A stretch of 38,032 nt of DNA from Clostridiaceae bacterium (GCA_009911355.1 QXXE01000039.1:1-38032); one strand, 5' to 3'. Positions 8,016 through 15,052 are shown, counted from the stretch's first letter. A program made the numbers and translations. Notes: generated by a model from the sequence alone, not told the origin.

Positions 8016-8435
8016 ATGCTGACCCCTTATCTGATGGCAAAGAATATGTTCGATGAGCTGGCCGAGTCCGCTTTCAGCGCGAATACCCTGCGGGGCATGA
8101 TGAACACGGACATCAAGGAGAGCGACCAGGGCTACGAGCTGGACATCGACCTGCCCGGTGTCCGCAAGGAAAACCTCTCCGCCGAGCTGAAGGACGGCTA
8201 TCTCTGCATCAGCGCGACCGTGGAGCAGACGCACAACGACAATGTTCAGAACGAGCGATATCTGCGCCGGGAACGTTTCATCGGTTCCTGCCGCCGCAGC
8301 TTCTATGTGGGGGACAAGGTAAAGCAGGAGGACATTCACGCCAAGTTCGAGGACGGTATCCTGCGCCTGTTCATCCCCAAGGTGAGTCAGGTGGGACAGA
8401 TAGAACAGAAAAATCTGATTGCCATTGAGGGCTAA
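8016..8435 (+). CDS. Hsp20/alpha-crystallin small heat-shock protein
   Basis: A 139-residue small chaperone that holds unfolding proteins without ATP. The alpha-crystallin domain covers about residues 30-130: YELDIDLPGVRKENLSAEL at the start, FEDGILRLFIPK as the conserved A-x-x-x-n-G-v-L-like end motif, and a short tail with no clear I-x-I/V (LIAIEG may serve). The start ATG follows AAGGAGAAA. The CIRCE site upstream predicts repression by HrcA and induction by heat. A strong terminator follows, then the ftsH remnant; small heat-shock proteins beside ftsH-type proteases make a protein-quality-control pair in several gut Firmicutes. Confidence 0.95.
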   Translation: MLTPYLMAKNMFDELAESAFSANTLRGMMNTDIKESDQGYELDIDLPGVRKENLSAELKDGYLCISATVEQTHNDNVQNERYLRRERFIGSCRRSFYVGDKVKQEDIHAKFEDGILRLFIPKVSQVGQIEQKNLIAIEG

Positions 8436-8445
8436 GTGCAAAAGA

Positions 8446-8478
8446 ATGCGGTGCCGCAATTTTTATGCGGCACCGCAT
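8446..8478 (+). terminator. Terminator after hsp20
   Basis: Perfect 13-bp stem (8446-8458 with 8466-8478), seven-base loop, then a T-rich stretch. It should insulate hsp20 from the ftsH remnant. Confidence 0.85.
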
Positions 8479-8515
8479 TTCCTATTCTGATAATCAAAAA
8501 CGGAGAGAATGAAAC

Positions 8516-10101
8516 ATGAACGAAGTGAAAGCACCCAAAAAAACCATTGATCTACTATTACGGTATTGTCATGTTAGTGCTGATGCTGTTTAATTTTTTG
8601 GCTATACCCTGGTTCGCCCAGAGGCAGATTCTTGAAGTGGACTATGGGATCTTTATGGAGATGGCGGATCGGTTTGGGACAATTTGTGTCTCGGAAGAGG
8701 ATGGAGAAGGCCGGCGGCCCGAATTCCATGATGTTCGGAAAGTCCAATGCTAAAGTCTATGTAAAATCCTCCGAAGGTATCAAGTTCTCCGATGTTGCGG
8801 AAGAAGATGAGGCCAAGGAAAATTTGACCGAAATTGTGGATTACCTCCACAATCCGGATAAGTATCGGGAGATCGGTGCCTCCATGCCCAAGGGTATCTT
8901 ACTGGCAGGTCCTCCGGGAACCGGAAAAACTATGTTGGCAAAAGCGGTAGCGGGCGAGGCAAATGTCCCCTTTTTTTCTATGTCCGGATCAGAGTTTGTG
9001 GAGATGTTCGTGGGTATGGGGGCTTCTAAGGTTCGGGATCTGTTCAAACAAGCCAAGGAGAAGGCTCCCTGCATCGTGTTTATCGAAGAGATCGACGCCA
9101 TCGGCCAGAAGCGGGACTCGGGAAAAATAGGCGGCAATGACGAGCGGGAGCAGACCTTGAACCAACTTCTCACGGAGATGGATGGATTTGAGGGGAATAC
9201 CGGCGTTATCATTCTGGCCACGACCAATCGCCCGGAGCCTTTGAACCCGGCGCTGACTCGTCCTGGACGCTTTGACCGCCGGGTGCTGGTGGAGCTGCCT
9301 GACCTGAAGGGCTGGGAAGAAATCCTGAAAGTCCACGCCAAAAAAATCAGAGTTTCCGATAAGGTGGATTTCCAGCAAATCGCTCGGATGGCCTCCGGCG
9401 CGGAGCTGGCCAACATCGTCAATGAGGCAGCCCTCCGGGCGGTACGGGATGGGAGAAAGTATGCTACTCAATCTGACCTGGAGGAAAGCATTGAGGTAGC
9501 CATTGCGGGCTACCAAAAGAAAAATGCCTTCCTTACTGACAAGGAGAAGTGGATAGTGGTTTACCATGAGATTGCCCATGCGCTGGTGGCTGCGAAGCAG
9601 ACTCAATCTGCTCCGGTGCAGAAAATCACCATTATTCCACGCACTTCTGGAGCATTGGGCTACACCATGCAGGCGGAGGACGGCAATCACTACCTGATGA
9701 CCAAAGAGGAAATTGAAAATAAGATCGCTACCTACACAGGAGGCCGCGCCGCCGAGGAGATTATTTTCGGAACAATTTCAACCGGAGCTTCCAACGATAT
9801 TGCGCAGGCAACCAAGCTGGCTCGGGCCATGATCACTCGTTATGGAATGAGCAAAGGTTTTGATATGGTAGCGATGGAAACAGTGAGCAACCAGTACCTT
9901 GGCGGAGATACGTCCCTGGCCTGCTCCGCCGAAACCCAGGCCGAAATTGACCGACAGGTGGTGGAGCTGGTAAAAAAGCAACATGAGAAGGCCACCGGAA
10001 TTCTAATGGAAAATAGAGAAACGCTGGACGAGCTTGCAAGATTTCTGTATGAGAAAGAAATAATTACTGGTGAGGGATTTATGGCAATCCTCAATGCCTG
10101 A
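8516..10101 (+). pseudogene. ftsH: Decayed ftsH (AAA zinc metalloprotease) lacking its membrane region
   Basis: The remnant is spread over three frames. An ATG at 8516 opens MNEVKAPKKT, then one extra base near 8546 shifts to LIYYYGIVMLVLMLFNFLAIPW (the first membrane helix; 8547-8664). A deletion of roughly 90 codons then removes the extracytoplasmic domain and second helix, joining to GQFVSRKRMEKAGG in a third frame. From there a single open frame (ATG at 8701 possible) gives the AAA and protease domains: Walker A GPPGTGKT, second-region homology TRPGRFDRR, zinc motif HEIAH, and the third zinc ligand in ASNDIAQATK. Several near-invariant positions are changed: DVAGEDEA to DVAEEDEA, FIDEIDA to FIEEIDA, LDPAL to LNPAL, HExGH to HEIAH. 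These fit relaxed selection, though HExxH itself survives. A soluble shortened protease is possible but less likely. Confidence 0.85.
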
Positions 10102-10318
10102 TAGGTGTTTCCCTATCCAAATTATGTGGTGGGTAGACATACCCTGCACGCTCACTCTTCCTTTCCTCTTGCGCCAGAGTAAATAGGATCAAACTTTTAT
10201 TGTGGCATTTTTACTGACGCATGACCTGTTGTGGAACTTATGATTTAACGATACCACAGTAAAATAACGATACCCGACAAATCAACGATAGCTCATTCCC
10301 AATGGCTTCAGAAACGCA
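10102..10318. other. Intergenic, three AACGATA repeats
   Basis: No gene is supported here. The heptamer AACGATA occurs at 10247-10253, 10266-10272 and 10284-10290, spaced 19 and 18 bases, in the same orientation. It sits at the right border of the efflux and stress cluster, just before a strong terminator and the Leu tRNAs. Function unknown. Confidence 0.5.
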
Positions 10319-10369
10319 AAAAGGCCCACTGCTGGTCTGGGAATTTATCCAGCCAGCGGTGGGCCTTTT
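10319..10369. terminator. Strong hairpin terminator, probably bidirectional
   Basis: Arms 10319-10335 and 10353-10369 form a 17-bp stem with one G-U pair, starting with AAAA and ending with TTTT, so it can end transcripts from both sides. Confidence 0.8.
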
Positions 10370-10418
10370 CTCGAAAGTATTAGTAAAACGGCCATTTTCG
10401 GCGGTTTAGGGAAAAATT

Positions 10419-10463
10419 AAGGACGATTATCCCGATACCCGTTGTATCAGAATAACCGTCCTT
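10419..10463 (-). terminator. Terminator of the tRNA-Leu operon
   Basis: Outer arms 10419-10430 and 10452-10463 pair with one mismatch; inner arms GATAC (10434-10438) and GTATC (10444-10448) extend the hairpin. On the minus strand it follows the tRNA 3' end by a few bases and is followed by AATTTTT. Confidence 0.8.
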
Positions 10464-10466
10464 AGA

Positions 10467-10552
10467 TGGTGCAGATGGGGGGACTTGAACCCCCACGTCC
10501 TTGCGAACACTAGCACCTGAAGCTAGCGCGTCTGCCATTCCGCCACATCTGC
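10467..10552 (-). tRNA. tRNA-Leu (anticodon CAG)
   Basis: An 86-base tRNA including an encoded CCA end (TGG at 10467-10469 on the plus strand). Acceptor stem GCAGATG pairs with the 3' strand; the T arm has GGTTCAAGTC; a long variable arm (TGTTCGCAAGGACG) marks class II; the anticodon stem CTAGC/GCTAG holds loop TTCAGGT, hence CAG. It follows tRNA-Leu(GAG) in the same transcript. Confidence 0.96.
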
Positions 10553-10572
10553 ATTTTTACGTTTGCCGGAGT

Positions 10573-10658
10573 TGGTGCGAGTGACGGGACTTGAACCCGT
10601 ACGCCTTTTGAGCACACGCCCCTCAAACGTGCCTGTCTACCAGTTCCAGCACACTCGC
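10573..10658 (-). tRNA. tRNA-Leu (anticodon GAG)
   Basis: An 86-base class II tRNA with encoded CCA. Acceptor GCGAGTG; T arm GGTTCAAGTC; long variable arm; anticodon stem CACGT/GCGTG with loop TTGAGGG, hence GAG. It is first in a two-tRNA operon read on the minus strand. Confidence 0.95.
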
Positions 10659-10695
10659 TTGTTTTCCGCTGCCGCTTTCCTCAAGCAGCTTAATC

Positions 10696-10724
10696 ATTAT
10701 ACCCAACCCCTGCGGAAATGTCAA
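10696..10724 (-). promoter_or_regulatory. Consensus promoter of the tRNA-Leu operon
   Basis: On the minus strand TTGACA (10719-10724), 17 bases, TATAAT (10696-10701): a perfect consensus, as expected for stable RNA. Confidence 0.9.
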
Positions 10725-10823
10725 CCCCTTTTTTCAAAATTTTTCGATTTTTTTTGAGTTCCCCAAACCTGCCTGTTTCCGTCAGCCGCCGACAGCTTTT
10801 TTCGAGGGTTTCCGAAAAAGGGC

Positions 10824-10858
10824 TTGACAGCGCACATTTAAGAATGTATACTATTCTT
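10824..10858 (+). promoter_or_regulatory. Promoter and candidate operator of the rrf2-rubrerythrin operon
   Basis: TTGACA (10824-10829), 17 bases, TATACT (10847-10852). The inverted repeat AAGAAT (10840-10845) with ATTCTT (10853-10858) surrounds the -10, a likely autoregulatory site for the Rrf2 protein. Confidence 0.8.
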
Positions 10859-10885
10859 GTAAACGAAAGCGGAGGTCCCGAGCCT

Positions 10886-11296
10886 ATGAGAATGACCCAC
10901 GAGGCAGACTATGCAATACGCGTCGTTTACTGCCTGGCACTATCCGGCGGCAAGCTGAGCGCGAAAAGCATCTCCGAGGAAACCGGCGTGACCCTGCGGT
11001 TTGCGCTGAAAATCCTGCGCAAGCTCATCCTCGCCGGGCTCGTGCAATCCTATAAAGGCGTTTCCGGGGGCTACGCCCTGCAAAAAGCCCCGTCCGATAT
11101 CAGCCTCGGCGAAATCATTGAGTACATCGACGGCCCAATCGCCATCAACCACTGCCTTTCCAATGAATTCGACTGTACCCGCGTACAGTCCAAAGCCGGG
11201 TGCGGGTTCCGTAAGGTATTCGTGTCGGTCAACCAGTCGCTGCGTCAGCAGTTGTACGATGTAAAGATCGACCGATTTATCGATTCAACAACATAA
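10886..11296 (+). CDS. Rrf2-family transcriptional regulator
   Basis: A 136-residue winged-helix regulator. The N-terminal part [17 protein letters not shown] is the Rrf2 hallmark, with the recognition region [28 protein letters not shown] and the wing [23 protein letters not shown]. Three cysteines in [10 protein letters not shown]...GC (spacing C-x6-C-x8-C, about residues 92-108) sit where IscR and NsrR bind an Fe-S cluster, so a redox or oxygen sensor is likely (inference). The start ATG at 10886 has GGAGG ten bases upstream; the longer open frame to 10718 passes through the promoter. It is followed after 16 bases by reverse rubrerythrin, so an oxidative-stress operon under its own control is expected. 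Confidence 0.92.
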   Translation: MRMTHEADYAIRVVYCLALSGGKLSAKSISEETGVTLRFALKILRKLILAGLVQSYKGVSGGYALQKAPSDISLGEIIEYIDGPIAINHCLSNEFDCTRVQSKAGCGFRKVFVSVNQSLRQQLYDVKIDRFIDSTT

Positions 11297-11312
11297 ATGG
11301 AGGAAGAAACGA

Positions 11313-11852
11313 ATGAAATTTGTATGTTCTGTATGCGGCTATGTCCACGAAGGCGATTCCGCCCCCGCTGAGTGCCCCGTCTGCCATGTTGGCGCCGATA
11401 AGTTCATCGCGCAGGGCGCAGAGAAGACCTGGGCTGCTGAGCACGTTGTAGGCGTTGCAAAGGGTGTTTCCGAGGATATCCTGAAGGATCTCCGCGCAAA
11501 TTTTGAAGGCGAATGCACCGAGGTTGGCATGTACCTCGCAATGGCGCGCGTCGCGCACCGCGAAGGCTACCCCGAGATCGGCCTGTACTGGGAGAAGGCC
11601 GCTTGGGAAGAGGCTGAGCACGCTGCCAAGTTCGCCGAGCTGCTGGGCGAGGTCGTCACCGACTCCACCAAGAAGAACCTCGAGCTGCGAGTAGAAGCCG
11701 AGAACGGCGCGACCGCTGGCAAGTTCGACCTCGCAAAGCGCGCGAAGGCTGCGAACCTCGATGCGATCCATGATACCGTACATGAGATGGCGCGCGATGA
11801 GGCCCGCCATGGCAAGGCCTTCGAGGGCCTGTTGAAGCGGTACTTCAAGTAA
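11313..11852 (+). CDS. Reverse rubrerythrin (NADH-dependent peroxidase type)
   Basis: A 179-residue non-haem iron protein that reduces hydrogen peroxide in anaerobes. The rubredoxin domain comes first (C5-S-V-C8 and C21-P-V-C24), followed by the ferritin-like four-helix domain with the metal ligands in [20 protein letters not shown] and [11 protein letters not shown]. This domain order is that of reverse rubrerythrins, such as the clostridial oxygen-detoxifying enzymes, not of classical rubrerythrin. The start ATG follows GGAGGAAG. Codon use is markedly biased (GCT, GGC, AAG, CTG), suggesting high expression. It forms an operon with the Rrf2 gene and ends at a T-run terminator. Confidence 0.96.
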   Translation: MKFVCSVCGYVHEGDSAPAECPVCHVGADKFIAQGAEKTWAAEHVVGVAKGVSEDILKDLRANFEGECTEVGMYLAMARVAHREGYPEIGLYWEKAAWEEAEHAAKFAELLGEVVTDSTKKNLELRVEAENGATAGKFDLAKRAKAANLDAIHDTVHEMARDEARHGKAFEGLLKRYFK

Positions 11853-11890
11853 GCGAAACACTGTAATTTAGCACAATTTCAGCACTTTTT

Positions 11891-11924
11891 GAGGGGGACG
11901 GGGAAACCTGTTCCCCTCTTTTTT
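11891..11924 (+). terminator. Terminator after rubrerythrin
   Basis: GAGGGG (11891-11896) pairs with CCCCTC (11913-11918), followed by six T residues. Confidence 0.75.
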
Positions 11925-11931
11925 GTGTCGG

Positions 11932-11993
11932 TGTGCAAGTCAGTGTGCAACTCCCGCCCGGTATTCACTTTTGCAACTTTCACATGTGCAACT
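11932..11993. repeat. Four TGTGCAACT-like direct repeats
   Basis: TGTGCAAGT (11932-11940), TGTGCAACT (11944-11952), TTTGCAACT (11970-11978) and TGTGCAACT (11985-11993) lie in a gene-free stretch at the start of the AT-rich patch. They resemble protein-binding arrays or attachment-site arms; no integrase is nearby, so the role is unknown. Confidence 0.6.
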
Positions 11994-12012
11994 CGAATAA
12001 ATTGCACCTATA

Positions 12013-12032
12013 TTAAGCGGTTTTCCGCTTAA
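12013..12032. repeat. Short perfect hairpin
   Basis: TTAAGCGG, TTTT, CCGCTTAA: an 8-bp perfect stem in the AT-rich intergenic region; there is no T tract that would make it a clear terminator. Confidence 0.5.
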
Positions 12033-12080
12033 TTACAAAGATATTTGAGAAAATGGGAAACTTTCTAAGAAGTTTTCACA

Positions 12081-12120
12081 ACTTTGCAGCAAAAAATAAG
12101 ACTTTGCAGCAAAAAATAAG
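12081..12120. repeat. Perfect 20-bp tandem duplication
   Basis: ACTTTGCAGCAAAAAATAAG occurs twice head to tail (12081-12100, 12101-12120). Only two copies exist, so it is likely a recent slippage duplication or a paired binding site. Confidence 0.85.
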
Positions 12121-12223
12121 AAGTTCGACCCAAGAAACAAAGACTTTTCACAAGTTTCCAAGCCACCGAGGGAAAAAACTACCTATTCCGCCACTAAAAT
12201 TGCCGTTTCCACCGCTGAAATTT

Positions 12224-12250
12224 GCAGACTGTCTCATGGTCTGCTTTTTT
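12224..12250 (+). terminator. Hairpin with T run
   Basis: GCAGAC (12224-12229) pairs with GTCTGC (12239-12244), followed by six T residues. It has no obvious gene before it, so a short untranslated transcript may end here. Confidence 0.5.
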
Positions 12251-12305
12251 CTTTTCTCTATTATAGCACATGTCGTGGTTAAAGTACAAGTATTTCTATG
12301 CCCCG

Positions 12306-12314
12306 TGCTATAAT
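12306..12314 (+). promoter_or_regulatory. Extended -10 promoter TGCTATAAT
   Basis: An extended -10 about 70 bases before the hypothetical gene at 12386. No good -35 is visible, as is usual for this promoter class. Confidence 0.6.
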
Positions 12315-12385
12315 AATTCCACAGAGAGCGAGAGACACACGAACTCTTGAAAAATAAAAATCAAAAACGAAAAGGAGACTACTGT

Positions 12386-12817
12386 ATGAAAAGAAACGCT
12401 ATCATTACCATTGACGAAACCACCGCACAGGTCACTAAGGCTTTCCAGAGGCAAGCCCGCATTTTTGGTTCTGACGAATACAAAATGTGGAAAGCCTACC
12501 GCGAGGACTTCCCCGGTGCTAAGATGGTGACTAAGACTATCAAGCGGAACGCCAATAAGCGCACTTATCGCAACCTGACCTATGTTAATAAGGGGCGGTA
12601 CATTACTGTAAACTCCCCCGAACTTTTGGAAGAATTTGAAAACACAAAGGCTGCTGCCAGGGCACAGGAAAATCCCTATCGTGCGGTGCTGGCGTGGTTC
12701 CTTGAAAAGTTCCCCAACTATGACGATTACAAAAAGTTCTTTGAGGACAAGACCGCCGAGAGCAGCGCCGCCGAGGGGGATGAAACCAACAATCGTGTTA
12801 TTGGCCTTGCCAGTTGA
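12386..12817 (+). CDS. Hypothetical protein of the AT-rich patch
   Basis: A 143-residue soluble, basic protein I do not recognise with certainty. It has no membrane segment or signal peptide. A positively charged central part (MVTKTIKRNANKRTYRNLTYVN) is followed by an acidic helical end (YDDYKKFFEDKTAES), which could suit nucleic-acid binding but proves nothing. Similar small proteins occur, to my knowledge, in clostridial integrative elements. The start ATG at 12386 is chosen for AAAGGAGA 11 bases before it; the frame is open to 12347 but without a ribosome site. It is alone in its transcript, with its own promoter and a 10-bp-stem terminator. Confidence 0.7.
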   Translation: MKRNAIITIDETTAQVTKAFQRQARIFGSDEYKMWKAYREDFPGAKMVTKTIKRNANKRTYRNLTYVNKGRYITVNSPELLEEFENTKAAARAQENPYRAVLAWFLEKFPNYDDYKKFFEDKTAESSAAEGDETNNRVIGLAS

Positions 12818-12874
12818 CTAACTGCAAAGGGCAAGCGCCTTTGAAAAATACATTTCAATTTTGTAGCAGCAAGA

Positions 12875-12900
12875 GGGGCGGCACGCCAATGTGCCGCCCC
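12875..12900 (+). terminator. Terminator after the hypothetical gene
   Basis: GGGGCGGCAC (12875-12884) pairs perfectly with GTGCCGCCCC (12891-12900); TTGTGTTT follows. It also faces the SHOCT gene from the other side. Confidence 0.8.
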
Positions 12901-12914
12901 TTGTGTTTAAAAAA

Positions 12915-13298
12915 TCACCGCCCCAATAATTGCTTTTTCTTTGCATTAAATTCTTCCTGAGAAATTGTTCCATCATCCAGCAGTTGCTTGTATTTCTTCA
13001 ATTCGTCAGCTATGAGCATGGTATCCACATCTGTTGCCTGTTTTGCTTGACGGGACTTTCCAAGGAACAGGTTAATAATCATGCCTAATACAAAGCCGCC
13101 AACAAGCATGACCAGGAAACTTATTACCTGGTTTTGTATGCTGAAAATCTTGAGGTAGTAGTCGAATGCGCTGCTATATTCGCCTGTAGAACCCAAGAAC
13201 ATCCCAACGTATGTGTTAGCGGCCATAAAGAAATCGACCAGCAGATAGCCAATACCTGCCAGAATGCCTAAGATGAGCGGTAGTTTGAATTTTTTCAT
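12915..13298 (-). CDS. SHOCT-domain membrane protein
   Basis: A 127-residue protein with two membrane segments (about residues 5-27, LPLILGILAGIGYLLVDFF, and about 57-80, VISFLVMLVGGFVLGMIIN) and a C-terminal SHOCT motif (IADELKKYKQLLDDGTISQEEFNAKKKQLL, residues about 95-125, seen as a short amphipathic helix pair). SHOCT domains are short C-terminal helices attached to many unrelated proteins, probably for oligomerisation; no reaction is known. The start ATG at 13298 follows AGGAGGC. It is divergent from an XRE regulator and shares repeated 12-base boxes with it, so it is probably that regulator's target. Confidence 0.85.
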   Translation of the reverse strand: MKKFKLPLILGILAGIGYLLVDFFMAANTYVGMFLGSTGEYSSAFDYYLKIFSIQNQVISFLVMLVGGFVLGMIINLFLGKSRQAKQATDVDTMLIADELKKYKQLLDDGTISQEEFNAKKKQLLGR

Positions 13299-13376
13299 TT
13301 CATTGCCTCCTATTGATTGATATGATTTTGTTCCATGTTTCCATTGTGGTCTTGCTATTAGCTGTACAGTGAAAAT

Positions 13377-13405
13377 ATTATACTCTATTTTCTGGCTAAT
13401 TGCAA
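13377..13405 (-). promoter_or_regulatory. Promoter of the SHOCT gene
   Basis: On the minus strand TTGCAA (13400-13405), 17 bases, TATAAT (13377-13382). One copy of the repeated box TATTTTCTGGCT lies in the spacer. Confidence 0.75.
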
Positions 13406-13451
13406 TATATAAAATTCATTTTCTATCAGATAGCTGGTTTATTTTCTGGCT
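13386..13451. promoter_or_regulatory. Two copies of TATTTTCTGGCT, candidate XRE operators
   Basis: Exact 12-base direct repeats at 13386-13397 and 13440-13451 between the divergent SHOCT and XRE genes. The first sits between -35 and -10 of the SHOCT promoter, the second about 43 bases before the XRE start, so the XRE protein could control both. Confidence 0.6.
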
Positions 13452-13493
13452 GTATGCTGTAAAATCTATCAATAGGACAGTTAAGGGGTAACT

Positions 13494-13856
13494 ATGATGG
13501 ATTTATCGTTTATGGGCAGTAAAATCAAGGCAGAGCGAAAGCGACTCAATTTGACGCTGGAAACGCTATCGGAGCAGATAGGAATATCCAGAAACTACCT
13601 TTGGGAAATAGAGGCTGGACGCAAGGCCCCTGCTTTGAATACACTTTTCAATTTAGGCGTTACCCTCAATGTGTCTATTGACTATTTGTTAGGGGCCTCC
13701 GCCGAAAAGAAAAGCATTAGCGGCAATCCTCCCGCCACAGAACGAGATTTAGAGATTGCGCGGATTATGAAAGCACTAAATGAGTATGAAATAAAAGAGT
13801 TATCGCTAATATCTAACGTGATACATGATTTTTCAAGATATTTTGAACAGAAATAG
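13494..13856 (+). CDS. XRE-family helix-turn-helix regulator
   Basis: A 120-residue phage-repressor-like protein. The Cro/CI-type domain covers residues 5-65: IKAERKRLNLTLETLSEQIGI, then SRNYLWEIEAGRKAPALNTL and FNLGVTLNVSIDYLLG. The C-terminal helix (ERDLEIARIMKALNEYEIKEL) may dimerise. The start is one of two adjacent ATGs (13494 or 13497) after AAGGGG. It is divergent from the SHOCT gene with shared repeated boxes between them. It lies in an AT-rich patch beside IS remnants, consistent with mobile-element ancestry. Confidence 0.9.
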   Translation: MMDLSFMGSKIKAERKRLNLTLETLSEQIGISRNYLWEIEAGRKAPALNTLFNLGVTLNVSIDYLLGASAEKKSISGNPPATERDLEIARIMKALNEYEIKELSLISNVIHDFSRYFEQK

Positions 13857-13892
13857 CAAGCGCGGCTACTGGAAAGCCACGCTTGCTTTTTG
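13855..13892 (+). terminator. Terminator after the XRE gene
   Basis: Arms 13855-13866 and 13876-13887 pair over 12 bases with one mismatch, followed by TTTTT. The first arm overlaps the stop codon. Confidence 0.85.
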
Positions 13893-14119
13893 TTGTGGGG
13901 AAAATGCTGCCGCCGCCGCTTGACCGTATGACCGCCGCCGCGTCCACCGTTTTTGTCCGTTTCCGCCGTGATTTCGTGTCGGGAGGGAAATCCGCCGAGA
14001 AAACCAGCATTGAAAAATCAAAATGAGATTTTCCCAAAACCATCCCCCGGTGGCCTTGCGGCTGTCGGGGGCTTGCCGTTTAGGTGTACCCGCTCGATTC
14101 ACCGGAAAATACAGATAGG
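13893..14119. other. Gene-free junction between the XRE gene and the IS remnant
   Basis: GC content rises sharply here (repeated GCCGCCGCC). No reading frame looks like a real protein on either strand. It probably holds the lost left part or flank of the broken IS element. Confidence 0.4.
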
Positions 14120-14977
14120 CATTTTCCCTTTACTGTGTGCTTCGGACCGGCTGACAGTGGAAGGAGCTGCGCCGTGAATACGGATGCGGCAGCACCGTGC
14201 ACAGAAGGCTTCAGGAATGGTTGGCAGCCGGTTTCTTTGAGAAAATTTGGAGCAAGGGTCTGGAACGGTACGATGAGCTGAAAGGAATCGGCCGGGAGTG
14301 GCAAAGCCTGGACGGCTGTATGGTCAAAGCGCCTCTTGCATTGGAGTCCGTTGGAAAGAATCCAACGGACCGAGGAAAAAATGGGGACAAAACGCAGTGT
14401 TCTGGTGGATGAAAAGGGGATTGCGCTGGCGATTGTTATCTCAGGAGCAAACACATATGACATCGAATTGTTGGAAGAAGCTCTGGATCATATTGTCGTG
14501 CTGCGTCCGGAGCCGGATGAGGAGCAGTCACATAATCTGTGCTTAGACGCAGGTTACACTGGCAGTGGAAAAGCTGTTGGACAGCGCAATTATATTCCGC
14601 ATATTCGGCCCCGAGATGAGAAGAAAAAGAGTTAGAGCCTATCCCATAATGAGACGTGCGCAGATTGCGCCGTCAGATTTTTCGTCAGTCGAAGCCGATT
14701 CCCCGCAGGAATCCTTTGTGGATTTCAAGGGGAAGCGGCGCAGCATGACGGAAAAGATACAAGCAAGCTGTGTGCGGATCATTTCGGGATAGGCTCTTAG
14801 AACGCAACCCCGACTTTCGCGCTCGCCGGTGGGTTGTTGAGGTTACTCACTCTTTTTTCAACCGTTCCCGTAAACTCCTGGTTCGATACGAAAAAGAAAG
14901 CTGTCAACTATATGGCCCTGCTTCAATTTGCTTGTGCTGTTATTGTCTGGCGTAAACTTATTCCCGTTCATCGTTAA
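14120..14977 (+). pseudogene. IS5-family DDE transposase, disrupted
   Basis: Frames joined by eye give VLRTG-stop-QWKELRREYGCG, then STVHRRLQEW, SLDGCMVKAPL (first catalytic Asp), NPTDRGK, a shift at the A-run near 14376, GTKRSVLVDEKG, LCLDAGYTG (second Asp), YIPHIRPRDE, and after the MITE RNPDFRARRWVVEVTHS (catalytic Glu) and YEKKAVNYMALLQFACAVIVWRK. A TGA replaces the usual Cys or Trp codon at 14151-14153. A base is missing before the MITE, and another shift occurs near 14900. Some IS5 relatives (IS427 group) use programmed frameshifting at an A-run near PTDRGK, so the shift at 14376 may be original, but the stop, the missing bases and the insertion make this inactive. Confidence 0.88.
14635..14796. 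mobile_element. 162-bp MITE-like element inside the transposase
   Basis: Terminal inverted repeats of 18 bases (14635-14652 and 14779-14796) match at 16 positions, beginning GAGCCTATCCC. TTA directly flanks both sides (14632-14634, 14797-14799), a three-base target duplication typical of IS5-group insertion. The inside has no transposase. Its ends are very like the right end of the host IS (GAGCTTATCCCGAAAT), so it was probably mobilised by an IS5-family enzyme acting in trans. Confidence 0.9.
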
Positions 14978-15020
14978 TTTCGGGATAAGCTCTAAGCCTT
15001 GTTTTCACACGATGACAGAA

Positions 15021-15052
15021 AAAAAGCGTACCCGATGGCAGGTGCGCTTTTT
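15021..15052 (-). terminator. Terminator of the PocR-AraC gene
   Basis: AAAAAGCG/CGCTTTTT arms (15021-15032 with 15041-15052, one G-U pair) end the minus-strand transcript shortly after the stop codon at 15066. Confidence 0.82.

Larger units (their letters stand above)
14120..14992 (+). mobile_element. IS5-family insertion sequence remnant, left end missing
   Basis: It encodes a broken IS5-type transposase and ends at 14992 with a recognisable right terminal repeat (on the minus strand GAGCTTATCCCGAAATTAA), followed by TAA, the usual three-base T-N-A target. No matching left repeat with the same sequence is found upstream, so the left end was deleted. A MITE-like insertion splits it at 14635-14796. 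Confidence 0.82.

Noticed and set aside
14336..14635. A separate functional gene from the 99-codon frame
   Set aside because: It is the middle part of the broken IS5 transposase.
15021..15052. Right terminal repeat of another insertion element
   Set aside because: The dyad with A and T runs fits a terminator for the minus-strand AraC-type gene, and no partner repeat exists.
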